From: Sphingobacterium micropteri
GTDB lineage: Bacteria > Bacteroidota > Bacteroidia > Sphingobacteriales > Sphingobacteriaceae
DNA length: 64,000 nt
Reading direction: 5' to 3'
Assembly: GCF_014692515.1 (NCBI RefSeq)
Contig: NZ_JACOIK010000001.1
Span: 310,001 to 374,000, forward strand
Part shown: piece after piece, positions 55,140-64,000 of the stretch
Numbering within the stretch: position 1 is the first letter of the stretch
How the letters are laid out: each line of letters opens with the position of its first letter
The notes under the pieces: model-generated
The model's database searches: none
Told to the model about the DNA's origin: nothing
The model's input: only the letters and a program-made list of their open reading frames with translations
Program-made: the position numbers and the translations under genes

Positions 55140-56869
55140 GGAAAGACGGGATGATGAAAAATATACGTTCGATACCCCGCAAATGGAAATGGATAGGAGG
55201 CATCCTGTTATTAGTCTTGCTCATCGTATCGACATTAAGCGCCTATTACGTGCGTAACTGGAAGCCTAAAATCAAAGCGAAATTGGAAGAAGTGGTTCAG
55301 CAAAAGAGCAACGGTCTTTACACGTTGAAGTATGACGATATGGAACTGCATATCCTTACAGGAACTGTCCGTGTCAAAAATGCTGAACTGATTTCTGATT
55401 CCGCAGTTTACCGTGAGCAGGTTGCTGGGAAGACTGCGCCTGATACCCGCTTTAATATCAAATTAAAATCTTTAGAAGTGACAGGCGTAAGTATTTGGTC
55501 AGCGTTGGTACGTAAAAAATTATCTATCAAACGTATTTTACTAGACGGAGCTGATTTGCATGTGCTGAATGAATTTCATGCTTATAACGATACGGTCAAA
55601 AATGATAATGCAACCTCGCTGTATGATCGAATTAAAGATAGATTCAAGTCCGTGCAAATAGGGGAGATTAGTCTAGATCATTTCGATATCAAATATTCAA
55701 AAATGGAAAGCGGTAATACAAATGAAATAAAAGTGGATAGTACACATTTCCGATTTTACGATATTCTGATAGATGAAAACGCAGCGCATGATTCTACACG
55801 TCTCTATTATTTTAAAGCGCTACAAGTAGATGTTCCGAAGTTTCAATACGAGATTCCAAACAGCCCCTATAAGGTAGGTTTTGATCGACTGAAGGTAGAT
55901 AGCCGGGCGGATTTGTTGTTGTTAACGGATGTTGCCCTTTCGCCTAAAATACGCAAAATAGATTACTTCCGTAACGATAAGGAAAATAAGGCGTTGATTT
56001 ATCTGAACTTTGACACATTAAGGTTGGAGAAGATGCGTCTTCGAGAGCTGTTTGATCGGCAGCGGATTTCTTCAGGATATGCCTATATAGATGGAGGTAA
56101 AACTTCTTTTCATAAAGATAAACGTTTTCAGAAGGATAATGTAAATAAGCTCGGTGAGGCTCCGCACCAAAAAATAATGGCGGTTAAACAACTCTTCTGT
56201 TTTGATACCGTTTTTGTCAAGGACGTAGATATTTCCTATCAGGAGATGAGTGGGAAATACCTTCGCCAAGGCGTTATTACTTTTGAGCAGGCACAGGGCA
56301 ATCTCACCAATGTGACCAATGACACCATTCAACTTAAAAGTGATAAATTCATGCGAGCTGATTTGCAGGCAAACCTAATGGGGTCTGGGAAACTACACGC
56401 GCTCTTTGGTTTCGATATGTTGAGTAAAAACGGTGGCCACTCCTATAGCGGGACACTGGGATCTATGCAAATATCGGCATTCAACCGGATCCTTACACCG
56501 TTGTTGAACCTCGAGTTTGCTTCCGGAAATATACACCGTATACGCTTTGACATGCAGGGCAATGACTACCGGAATTGGGGTAAGCTCAATTTTGATTACG
56601 ATCAACTTAAAGTGAATCTTTTATACCCTCCCGATGAGGAAACAAATAAAAGAGGAAAGCGCGGTATTCTCACGTTTTTAATCAACCAGCTTTTGGTCAA
56701 TGACAGTAATCCGGATGCAAATGAAGTGTACCACATTGGGGAAGTAGACTATAAGCGGAATCCTGAATATTCTCATTTTAAAACCCTTTGGAAGAGTCTG
56801 CAAGAGGGTTTGCAACAGACCATCGGCTTGAGCGAAAGCAGCAAACGGAAACTGCAGGAAAGGGAGTAG
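55136..56869 (+). CDS. AsmA/DUF748-like membrane-anchored protein
   Basis: 577 aa. N-terminal TM anchor (about 15-38; WIGGILLLVLLIVSTLSAYYV), then a periplasmic beta-rich region with the AsmA-like pattern (LKYDDMELHILTGTVRVKNA; IKLKSLEVTGVSIWSALVRK; RILLDGADLHVLNE). AsmA-like proteins support lipid transport between membranes. Assignment rests on pattern, not a defined motif. Coupled to the 32-aa microprotein upstream. Confidence 0.7.
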   Translation: MRKDGMMKNIRSIPRKWKWIGGILLLVLLIVSTLSAYYVRNWKPKIKAKLEEVVQQKSNGLYTLKYDDMELHILTGTVRVKNAELISDSAVYREQVAGKTAPDTRFNIKLKSLEVTGVSIWSALVRKKLSIKRILLDGADLHVLNEFHAYNDTVKNDNATSLYDRIKDRFKSVQIGEISLDHFDIKYSKMESGNTNEIKVDSTHFRFYDILIDENAAHDSTRLYYFKALQVDVPKFQYEIPNSPYKVGFDRLKVDSRADLLLLTDVALSPKIRKIDYFRNDKENKALIYLNFDTLRLEKMRLRELFDRQRISSGYAYIDGGKTSFHKDKRFQKDNVNKLGEAPHQKIMAVKQLFCFDTVFVKDVDISYQEMSGKYLRQGVITFEQAQGNLTNVTNDTIQLKSDKFMRADLQANLMGSGKLHALFGFDMLSKNGGHSYSGTLGSMQISAFNRILTPLLNLEFASGNIHRIRFDMQGNDYRNWGKLNFDYDQLKVNLLYPPDEETNKRGKRGILTFLINQLLVNDSNPDANEVYHIGEVDYKRNPEYSHFKTLWKSLQEGLQQTIGLSESSKRKLQERE

Positions 56870-56914
56870 TGGCTGCCGGCTGGAGGATTATCGCGAATTG
56901 CTTATTTTTGTGGC

Positions 56915-58075
56915 ATGTCAAAACCACCTATCGTTATCGTTGGAGCGGGGCCTGCTGGATTAATAGCTGCGCAACAGCTGGCGGTAAGGGGTTTCAATGT
57001 GCACATCTACGAACAGAATAAAGCTGCTGCACGTAAATTTTTAGTGGCTGGCCACGGTGGGTTTAACCTGACGCATAATGAAGACATCGATACGTTTATC
57101 GAAAATTATGATAAGATCGAGATACAACGTATCGTGAAACATTTCAATAACAAAGCGACCATTGATTGGCTCGGTAAACTGGGAGTTCCGACATTTATTG
57201 GTAGCTCGGGTAAAATTTTTCCAGCCAAAGGTATAAAGCCTATACAGGTATTACAAACGATACTCACTGCATTAGCAGATGCCGGTGTAAAAATTCACTA
57301 CGGCTATCGCATGGTTGATTTTAACGAAAGGGTCGCCACCTTTATTTATCAGGGAGAATGCATAAAAACTCCTTATTATAAACTGATTTTGGGTCTAGGC
57401 GGTGGATCTTGGTCTAAAACAGGATCAGATGCGAAATGGGTAGATCTTTTTAAAACGAAAGGCATTCAAATTAATGTAATTCAACCGGCTAACTCGGGAC
57501 TGAATACAAAAGATGATGTTTCCACGCTTGCCGGCCAGGTATTGAAAAATATTCAGCTAAAATTTGAAACATACAAGAAATTCGGCGAAATAGTATTCAC
57601 GTCATACGGTATCGAGGGTACGCCTGTCTATTATCTAAATCGCTTTCTTCGTAAGTCGTCGTTTCCAACCCGGTTGTTTTTAGATTTAAAACCTATTTAT
57701 ACGGTAGCTTTTATCGAAAAAGTGCTGGAAAATAAAGGGAATGTAACGTCTATTCTCCGAGATAAATTAAAGTTCTCGCAGGCAACAATACAGCTATTGC
57801 GATTTTTGGATAAGGAAACGTATACCAATTCCAGCAAATTAGCATCTGCAATCAAGAATTTCCCGATTGAGGTTGTTTCCTTTAGGCCTATTGATGAAGT
57901 CATTTCTACTGCTGGAGGCGTTTCTTTTACGGAGTTATCGACTTCTTTAGAACTGCTAAAGTATCCCCATGTTTTTTGTGTTGGTGAAATGCTTGATTGG
58001 GAGGCACCTACGGGAGGTTATTTATTGCAAGCCTGCTTTAGTACCGGTGTATGGGTCTCGGATAATATAAAGTAA
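56915..58075 (+). CDS. FAD-dependent flavoprotein, HI0933/PP_4765-like
   Basis: 386 aa. FAD-binding dinucleotide motif VIVGAGPAGLIAAQQLAVRG, then the family motif KFLVAGHGGFNLTHNE, which places it in the PP_4765-type branch rather than the BaiN/YhiN branch (SGGGRCNxTN). C-terminal GGVSFTEL and WEAPTGGYLLQACFSTG complete the pattern. Substrate unknown. Confidence 0.88.
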   Translation: MSKPPIVIVGAGPAGLIAAQQLAVRGFNVHIYEQNKAAARKFLVAGHGGFNLTHNEDIDTFIENYDKIEIQRIVKHFNNKATIDWLGKLGVPTFIGSSGKIFPAKGIKPIQVLQTILTALADAGVKIHYGYRMVDFNERVATFIYQGECIKTPYYKLILGLGGGSWSKTGSDAKWVDLFKTKGIQINVIQPANSGLNTKDDVSTLAGQVLKNIQLKFETYKKFGEIVFTSYGIEGTPVYYLNRFLRKSSFPTRLFLDLKPIYTVAFIEKVLENKGNVTSILRDKLKFSQATIQLLRFLDKETYTNSSKLASAIKNFPIEVVSFRPIDEVISTAGGVSFTELSTSLELLKYPHVFCVGEMLDWEAPTGGYLLQACFSTGVWVSDNIK

Positions 58076-58131
58076 AAAAAGCCTTAACAAAAGAGACTCT
58101 TCATTGTTATATCCTATATAAACAATATAAT

Positions 58132-58638
58132 ATGAGTACAGAAAATCTTTATAATCAAGAAGCGATAGAGAAGTTAAAGAAAATTGTTGATCAGATCGAT
58201 ATTGGTATGTTAGGAACATACCCAAAAGACAGCGATTATATTCATGCTATTCCGATGAGCCGGCAGGAAGTCGACGAGGAGGGGAATATATGGTTTCTGT
58301 TTTCTTCAGAAAGTGAGACACATCAACATTTACAGGAGACAACCAACGTTAGTTTGTTGTATTCGGATGTTCGCAATTACAGTTTTTTGAGTATCAATGG
58401 TACGGCCGAAATTAGCCAAGATAAAGCTCGGATAGAAAAATATTGGAATAAGATGGTCGAAGGTTGGTTCGACCGTGGAAAAGAGGATCCTCGTATACGT
58501 GTGCTAAAAGTTGTTCCGGATGAGGCGCACTATTGGGACACAAAATCAAGTAAATTGATAACCTTTTTTAAGGTGGCGGCACGAGCTATTACCGGAAAAA
58601 ATATCGAAACGGGCGAACAAGGCGATTTGAATCTATAG
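58132..58638 (+). CDS. Pyridoxamine 5'-phosphate oxidase-like general stress protein
   Basis: 168-aa flavin-binding split-barrel protein (general stress protein 26-like): LKKIVDQIDIGMLGTYPKDS, IWFLFSSESETHQHLQETTN and the C-terminal VVPDEAHYWDTKSSKLITFF. Probably binds FMN or F420-like cofactors. Followed by a strong hairpin. Confidence 0.9.
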   Translation: MSTENLYNQEAIEKLKKIVDQIDIGMLGTYPKDSDYIHAIPMSRQEVDEEGNIWFLFSSESETHQHLQETTNVSLLYSDVRNYSFLSINGTAEISQDKARIEKYWNKMVEGWFDRGKEDPRIRVLKVVPDEAHYWDTKSSKLITFFKVAARAITGKNIETGEQGDLNL

Positions 58639-58653
58639 CATTTTAATTGCTTC

Positions 58654-58692
58654 GCAAAACGTAAATAGTTCATTGAACTATTTACGTTTTGC
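58654..58692. terminator. Perfect 18-bp hairpin after general stress gene
   Basis: GCAAAACGTAAATAGTTC pairs perfectly with GAACTATTTACGTTTTGC around a 3-base loop, 15 bp after the stop. Followed by TAGG rather than a T-run, so termination may be weak; the structure itself is unmistakable. Confidence 0.7.
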
Positions 58693-58722
58693 TAGGTTAT
58701 CTATAAAGAAAGGATAACCATC

Positions 58723-59841
58723 GTGATGGAGAAATATAGGAACGACAAGGCAAAAAAAAGATTTCTACGAATTGCGCAAATTGCACCGTTGTATGAATCG
58801 CTGCCTCCAAAGTTATACGGCGGAACGGAGAGGATTGTACATTATTTAACAGAAGAATTAGTTAGACAGGGACACGATGTAACTTTATTTGCTTCTGGAG
58901 ATTCTATTACAGAAGCTAAACTGATTGCCTGTGTTGATGAAGGCTTACGGCTAAAACAAAATTGTATTGATCCGTTATCCTATCATATTATTCAAATGCA
59001 AAAGTTGAGTACGTGGGTAAATGAATTTGATATTTTACATTTTCATACCGACTATCTTCATTTTCCATTTAGCAATATGTTAGAAATACCTTCTGTAACA
59101 ACACTCCATGGGCGATTGGATATTCCGGAACTACAGGATGTTTATAATGTCTTTCCTTACCAAAACTTAATATCCATTTCCCAGAACCAACGTTTGCCGA
59201 TTCCTCAAGGAAACTTCATTAAAACGGTTTATCACGGACTTCCTGAAAATCTTCATCATCAAGGGGATGGAGAGGGTGGATATTTAGCCTTTCTAGGCCG
59301 AATTTCTCCGGAAAAAGGCGTTGAAAGAGCAATCGAAATAGCATTAGCTACGAATACAAAGCTAAAAATTGCTGCAAAAATCGATAAGGCTGACTTTGCC
59401 TATTATGAGAAGGACATAAAACTTTTGCTGGATCACCCTTTAATAGAATATATTGGAGAGATAAACGAACAACAGAAGACAACGTTTTTAGGTAAAGCCA
59501 AAGCTTTGTTGTTTCCTATTGCTTGGCCCGAACCTTTTGGATTAGTTATGATCGAAGCGATGGCATGTGGTACACCGGTGATTGCATTTCACAATGGGTC
59601 TGTACCAGAAATCATGGAAAATAATGTTACAGGTTTTGTGGTAAATTCTGTGGCAGAGGCTATCGATGCCGTAAGTCGGTTGAAATATTTATCAAGAGGA
59701 GGAATACGTCGTGTTTTTGAAAGACGTTTCACGGCTGCCCACATGGCTGAAAACTATGTTAATGTGTATCATACCTTAATTGACGACACGTTCAAAAACG
59801 TCCCCCGAAGTAGTATACCGATATTAAATAAACCAGCATGA
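58723..59841 (+). CDS. GT4-family glycosyltransferase
   Basis: 372 aa, GT-B fold. N-terminal acceptor domain (YGGTERIVHYLTEELVRQGH), C-terminal donor domain with AFLGRISPEKGVERAIEIAL and the EX7E region PEPFGLVMIEAMACGTPVIA. The stop overlaps the start of the debranching-type gene by 4 bp (ATGA). Acceptor unknown; the pairing suggests glucan or trehalose-type metabolism. Confidence 0.92.
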   Translation: MMEKYRNDKAKKRFLRIAQIAPLYESLPPKLYGGTERIVHYLTEELVRQGHDVTLFASGDSITEAKLIACVDEGLRLKQNCIDPLSYHIIQMQKLSTWVNEFDILHFHTDYLHFPFSNMLEIPSVTTLHGRLDIPELQDVYNVFPYQNLISISQNQRLPIPQGNFIKTVYHGLPENLHHQGDGEGGYLAFLGRISPEKGVERAIEIALATNTKLKIAAKIDKADFAYYEKDIKLLLDHPLIEYIGEINEQQKTTFLGKAKALLFPIAWPEPFGLVMIEAMACGTPVIAFHNGSVPEIMENNVTGFVVNSVAEAIDAVSRLKYLSRGGIRRVFERRFTAAHMAENYVNVYHTLIDDTFKNVPRSSIPILNKPA

Positions 59842-61997
59842 AAGAAGAAATTGCACAAGAAGAGGAATATCACATTTCATCTGATGCCGTCAATTCAGAT
59901 GAGGTCAATATGGTTTTAAACTATTCGAATACGTTTGCAGTTTTTGACCGATCGGGAAACATTCATCCTCATGGAAAAATGGTTCAGGGAATATACCATC
60001 AAGGTACTCGTTTTATTAATACGTTAATATTGCATGTTAATGGAGAAAAACCACTTTTATTGAGTGGTTCCATTAAAGAGGGAAACGCTATCTATTCAGC
60101 AGACCTTACAAACCCGATATTAAAAAAATGTAACATACAGGAAAATTCAGTCCATATTGAAAGACATCAATTTGTAAGGGAAGGTGCTTTTTATGAGGAA
60201 ATTAAGGTGCTGCAATATGAACCCAAAAGCTGTTCGTTTGATCTGAGTCTAGATTTTGACGGTGATTTTAGAGATATTTTTGAAATTCGTGGAATGGAGA
60301 GAAAGGTAGAGACAAATAATGTATATCCTGTTTATCACCATGAATATTTTGAAACTACCTACTTGGGATTAGATGGTGTCGAACGTTCTTTTGAAGTCTA
60401 TTTCCAATCTGATGTAGAATATACATTGGAGAGAAACCGGGCTGTCTTTTTTATTAATTTAACGCCAAAAAAAGTAATAACAATTCAGTATTGTATTCAT
60501 TTTTTGACGGGGAAAGAAAAAAAAGAAACTATTTCTTATGCCGAGGCCAGTGAACTAAACAAGTTTGAATTAAATCAAAGTAAAACCCTGTTTGCTGATA
60601 TTAAAACATCTAATGCTCAATTTAATCACTGGCTATATCGATCGGAGAAGGATTTTATATCGCTCCTGTCCCAGACTGATCATGGAAAATATCCGTATGC
60701 AGGTGTTCCTTGGTATAATACGCCCTTTGGCAGGGATGGAATCATTGCGGCGATGGAAACCTTATGGATCAATCCGGAAATTACGAAAGGCGTATTATTA
60801 TTTTTAGCAGCAAACCAAGCTAATGATCTAATTCCGGAAAAGGATGCGGAACCCGGAAAAATACTCCACGAAGCTCGCAATGGAGAGATGGCAAATACGG
60901 GTGAAATTCCTTTTAAACAATATTACGGGACAATCGATGCCACGCCACTATTCATCATGTTGGCGGGAATGTATTACGATCGTACAGCTGATTTGAACTT
61001 GATTAAACAAATCTGGTTAAATATTATTGCCGCGATCGATTGGATCGATAACTACGGGGATATCGATGGTGATGGTTTTGTAGAATATATACATAAGTCT
61101 AAAAATGGACTGACGAATCAAGGCTGGAAAGATTCCTTTGATTCCATCATGCATGAAAACAATCAACTTGCTGAACCACCCATTGCGCTATGTGAAGTCC
61201 AAAGTTATGTATACGGCGCCAAAAATCATGCTGCGAAATTAGCCTTAGAACTTGGTGAACAACATTTGTCATCAAAATTGTTCAATGAAGCTGCGGTGTT
61301 AAAAAAGAATTTCAATACACGTTTTTGGGATGAGGAACTATCCACTTTCGTTTTGGCGCTCGATGGCCAAAAAAGACCTTGCAGAGTGAAATCTTCTAAT
61401 GCTGGACACTGTTTATTTACAGGCATTGCTGACAAAGACAAGGCCATTATACTTGCAGACACGCTACTCCATTCGGATATGTTTAGTGGGTGGGGAGTCA
61501 GAACCCTGTCATCATTAGCAGGAAGATATAATCCGATGTCCTATCATAACGGCTCGATTTGGCCCCACGACAATGCGTTAATAGCTTACGGACTATCGAA
61601 GTATGGCTTGCAAAAACATGTTTTAAGAATTATGGAATCCATATTTGATGCCTCGTTATATATAGAGTTGCAAAGAGTGCCGGAACTATATTGCGGTTTT
61701 GATAAAAGACAAGGTATAGGGCCTACAGCTTATCCCGTTGCCTGCTCACCACAAGCTTGGGCGGTGGGAACTGTATTTATGCTGCTACAGTCGTGTCTGC
61801 GGGTCGATATAAATGCCATAAATAAGACGATAGCTTTTGATCGAATTATACTTCCAGATTATCTTCATGAAATTCATCTCCATGATTTAAGATTGGGAAA
61901 TGGAAAATGTAGCCTAATCATTAATCGTTCGAAATATGGTAACGTAGGTTTTCATATTCTCCATAAACCAGATGATTGGGAAATTGTGATAAACTAA
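59838..61997 (+). CDS. Amylo-alpha-1,6-glucosidase (glycogen debranching)-like protein
   Basis: 719 aa. N-terminal GDE_N beta-domain (about 25-230; SNTFAVFDRSGNIHPHGKMV), then an alpha/alpha barrel of the amylo-1,6-glucosidase/GH15-like type (PWYNTPFGRDGIIAAMETLW; GDGFVEYIHKSKNGLTNQGW, then KDSFDSIMH; NGSIWPHDNALIAYGL), with acidic residues in the catalytic positions. Translationally coupled to the GT4 gene. Substrate probably alpha-glucan or an oligosaccharide made by it. Confidence 0.9.
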   Translation: MKEEIAQEEEYHISSDAVNSDEVNMVLNYSNTFAVFDRSGNIHPHGKMVQGIYHQGTRFINTLILHVNGEKPLLLSGSIKEGNAIYSADLTNPILKKCNIQENSVHIERHQFVREGAFYEEIKVLQYEPKSCSFDLSLDFDGDFRDIFEIRGMERKVETNNVYPVYHHEYFETTYLGLDGVERSFEVYFQSDVEYTLERNRAVFFINLTPKKVITIQYCIHFLTGKEKKETISYAEASELNKFELNQSKTLFADIKTSNAQFNHWLYRSEKDFISLLSQTDHGKYPYAGVPWYNTPFGRDGIIAAMETLWINPEITKGVLLFLAANQANDLIPEKDAEPGKILHEARNGEMANTGEIPFKQYYGTIDATPLFIMLAGMYYDRTADLNLIKQIWLNIIAAIDWIDNYGDIDGDGFVEYIHKSKNGLTNQGWKDSFDSIMHENNQLAEPPIALCEVQSYVYGAKNHAAKLALELGEQHLSSKLFNEAAVLKKNFNTRFWDEELSTFVLALDGQKRPCRVKSSNAGHCLFTGIADKDKAIILADTLLHSDMFSGWGVRTLSSLAGRYNPMSYHNGSIWPHDNALIAYGLSKYGLQKHVLRIMESIFDASLYIELQRVPELYCGFDKRQGIGPTAYPVACSPQAWAVGTVFMLLQSCLRVDINAINKTIAFDRIILPDYLHEIHLHDLRLGNGKCSLIINRSKYGNVGFHILHKPDDWEIVIN

Positions 61998-62010
61998 TTA
62001 TATGGGTTGT

Positions 62011-63153
62011 CTAATGTCTAATTATATGCGGTATAAAGCGGCTTTTGTCCGTGGTAATTGGCATATCAGATTCTCTAAAGGAGATGCCACAAGCCTCCTG
62101 TCCTATAATCCAGCTGCCGATAATCGAAAAACCAGTATCTTCACGGTGTAAGTTAGCCAGCTCCTGGTAGATGTATCCCTCTTCTCCATATTCGCCATCG
62201 GTGTGATAGATCATCTGCTTGTCGTAATACATCTCTATATTGGCACCCTCACGAGACAGGATAGGTTTTTTGACAAAATGCTTCAAGTGTGCTGGTTCCT
62301 TAAAATAAGCAGCTAGAAGATAAGGATGATTAGGAAATAATTCCCAGAGTATAGGAAGTATCGCTTTGTTGGATAATAGCATCTTCCAAGATGGCTCTAT
62401 CCATTGTGCCTCGTTGGGGTCGTTTACAATATGCACACCAAACTCTTCCTGTGCCATCCATTCCCAAGGGTATAATTTAAAAATAGAGAGAATGGGTTCG
62501 CCTTCCAGATCGACAAAACTATTGCCACTCCACCCGATATCATCGATATAGATAAGTTTAGTGTCAATACCTGCCTGAAGAGCGGTGTCGCGGAGATATT
62601 CGACATTTGTCAAGTCTTCCAAGGTTTCTTTGGCACAAGAAAAATGTAGAACATTTCCTTTAAGGTAGGGTTTTAGTTCTGTCCAGCTCCGAATCAATTG
62701 CTCGTGGATACTATTGAATTGGTCCGTAAGTTCGGGAAAATAGTGGTTCTTCCAATACCATTGTACGATACCCGTCTCAAAGAGTGAAGTCGGTGTATCG
62801 GCATTGAATTCCAGCATCTTTAATGTGCCCCGTTCGGCATTATAGGCAAAATCAAAGCGCCCATATATCGCCGGATCGTCATTCTCCCAGGTCCGCTCCA
62901 TATGGGGAATCATAAAAGGCGGTATATGAAAATGCTGATACTGCTTGTTCCTGATAATGTATTCAACGGCATCTAGACACATCTGCCATAGCTCGTTGGT
63001 CGCTTTATAGATCAGATCAGCATCTCGATTACGGATTTCATAATAATAATCGTCGATCCAGTATGGTATCTCATCGAGTGTATGGTAACCATATCCGATA
63101 GATTCCAAACGGGACTGCCATTGCGGATCGATCCGCAGTTTTTTGATTTGCAT
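62011..63153 (-). CDS. Glutathionylspermidine synthase-family protein (YgiC-like)
   Basis: 380-aa ATP-grasp-type protein of the GSP_synth family: FDFAYNAERGTLKMLEFNAD, then TPTSLFETG; KPILSREGANIEMYY; GYIYQELANLHRED; IIGSWIIGQEACGISFRESD. It lacks the amidase domain of full GspSA, as in E. coli YgiC. It starts one base inside the stop of a GGFG-rich lipoprotein, the same partner arrangement as ygiB-ygiC. Confidence 0.9.
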   Translation of the reverse strand: MQIKKLRIDPQWQSRLESIGYGYHTLDEIPYWIDDYYYEIRNRDADLIYKATNELWQMCLDAVEYIIRNKQYQHFHIPPFMIPHMERTWENDDPAIYGRFDFAYNAERGTLKMLEFNADTPTSLFETGIVQWYWKNHYFPELTDQFNSIHEQLIRSWTELKPYLKGNVLHFSCAKETLEDLTNVEYLRDTALQAGIDTKLIYIDDIGWSGNSFVDLEGEPILSIFKLYPWEWMAQEEFGVHIVNDPNEAQWIEPSWKMLLSNKAILPILWELFPNHPYLLAAYFKEPAHLKHFVKKPILSREGANIEMYYDKQMIYHTDGEYGEEGYIYQELANLHREDTGFSIIGSWIIGQEACGISFRESDMPITTDKSRFIPHIIRH

Positions 63154-63524
63154 CAGGAACCGTAGGAAGAACGCGTATTAGAAGTTGCACTACGACCAAA
63201 ACCGCCGCGCTGAGACTGATAAGCAGCTGCCTTCGCAGCATTGGTGCCAGCCACCGATTGCGGATGCAAACTGTTATTAGCGTAGCCGAAACCTCCTCCT
63301 AAGTGTCTAAAAGCCATAAACCAGAGTAGGGCAGAACCCATGCCATTTCCCGAACGTTCTTGTGAATAGCTATCGGTGACTTCTGTATAAGCGGCTGTCG
63401 TGTCTGCCCGCATAAATATCCGCTGTTTGCCCTCCGCAGTTTGCGAGTCTTTGGGCTGTGCACAAGAAGCTAATACCGAAGTGATTAAAACTAATTTTAT
63501 ACTTTTTGATGCTGTTTTTCTCAT
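63153..63524 (-). CDS. YgiB/DUF1190-like lipoprotein
   Basis: 123-aa lipoprotein; signal ends in LITSVLASC (Cys at about 21). The mature part has an Ala/Tyr-rich stretch and a Gly/Ser/Arg-rich C-terminus (GGGFGYANNSLHP; QRGGFGRSATSNTRSSYGS) like the UPF0441/DUF1190 proteins that accompany YgiC. One-base start/stop overlaps link it to both neighbours. Confidence 0.7.
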   Translation of the reverse strand: MRKTASKSIKLVLITSVLASCAQPKDSQTAEGKQRIFMRADTTAAYTEVTDSYSQERSGNGMGSALLWFMAFRHLGGGFGYANNSLHPQSVAGTNAAKAAAYQSQRGGFGRSATSNTRSSYGS

Positions 63525-63817
63525 TATTGTACAGTTACATAGATAGGTACCTTACTCAATGTGGCAGATGAATCCGTGGTATTCCAAGTGCCTGGTGCTA
63601 TAGCGGTCACCATGGTATCGCTCTTCGAGGTAATTTGCTCGCCATTGTACCAGATATGCTGTGTGGTAATATGTAATACAGAATCTCCTTTAGTCACCGT
63701 TTTTAAAGTGACTTCCCGGGCTGATTTTTTATCCAGGTGTTCCAATGCTTGCTCGCTTTGCCCATTGTTACAAGACATAAAGCCGATGAAGCAAAGTGCC
63801 GATAATAAATATTTCAT
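63524..63817 (-). CDS. Small lipoprotein, first gene of ygiBC-like operon
   Basis: 97-aa lipoprotein with lipobox FIGFMSC (Cys at 16). Mature part is beta-rich and threonine-rich (SAREVTLKTVTKGDSVLHIT; HIWYNGEQITSKSDTMVTAI). No family recognised. Overlaps the following lipoprotein gene by one base. About 180 bp of upstream sequence to the window edge contains a TAATTTTG at 63,944-63,951 (minus strand) that may be its -7 element. Confidence 0.7.
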   Translation of the reverse strand: MKYLLSALCFIGFMSCNNGQSEQALEHLDKKSAREVTLKTVTKGDSVLHITTQHIWYNGEQITSKSDTMVTAIAPGTWNTTDSSATLSKVPIYVTVQ

Positions 63818-64000
63818 CTATTTATTTTTTCTTGTCGCTGATAAGAGCCCGAGCAAATAACCAAGCTTGCGAACTCATCGAAGATAATCATCAAGTTGCA
63901 CCCATGATTATTTACGCCTCAGTCCCATGTACTGATTTTTTTACAAAATTAACGAAAATACATTACATTCTTATTTGTTTTCCGGTATTACGGCCCAAAT

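Overview
The window looks like a chromosome segment of a Sphingobacteriaceae-type Bacteroidota (inference from gene families, not from a marker gene). Pointers are an ECF sigma/FecR/STN-TonB receptor cluster, DUF5686 and DUF2851 proteins, a TPR-sensor kinase, many small lipoproteins with an LxxC-type lipobox, TAnnTTTG-like promoters and few strong Shine-Dalgarno sequences. Nearly all of it is coding.

Layout. 0-4 kb: two lipoproteins, then a TPR histidine kinase/LuxR response regulator pair. 4-9.3 kb: a cell-surface signalling iron-uptake set (ECF sigma, FecR anti-sigma, STN/TonB receptor, PepSY protein). 9.3-12 kb: a VWA protein and a MoxR/ChlI-like AAA+ ATPase. 12-17.3 kb: an AraC regulator, acyl-CoA dehydrogenase, aldo/keto reductase, NAD(P)H oxidoreductase and LysR regulator. 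17.3-19.7 kb: cytochrome bd oxidase. 20-25.6 kb: a propeller-like lipoprotein, tag, DUF1697, and a divergent oxyR/katG pair. 25.7-28.9 kb: a five-gene nitric-oxide/Fe-S stress operon with an Rrf2 regulator. 40.6-64 kb: mostly core genes (tRNA-Lys, prmC, ribD, DUF2851, ankyrin, Crp, DUF5686, RluA-type synthase, dps, doxX, DEAD helicase, Gfo/Idh, AsmA-like, flavoprotein, GT4 plus debranching enzyme, and a ygiBC-like lipoprotein/GSP-synthase operon).

Two accessory regions stand out. At 29,834-30,232, directly upstream of an uncharacterised 216-aa gene whose C-terminus resembles a fibronectin type III module, there is an array of 19 units. Each carries a short quasi-palindromic core centred on CG (consensus WAAACGTTTA-like), and the spacing is exactly 21 bp throughout: every core C lies at 29,837 + 21n up to 30,215. 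Seventeen of 19 positions keep CG and two have CA; the DNA between is variable and very AT-rich. Two helical turns per unit puts all cores on one DNA face. I know of no named element that matches, and this is the best candidate here for an undescribed system.

The second is a likely genomic island (about 33.0-40.6 kb) bounded by direct repeats of the 3' end and terminator of tRNA-Lys(UUU). It holds small stress/detoxification enzymes around an ECF sigma factor with a SnoaL-like tail. It also holds several deletion products: RidA and LysE remnants, a headless SRPBCC gene and a chimeric ORF. No integrase or transposase gene is visible in it.

Functions are assigned from motif and family recognition by eye. 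No database search was run.
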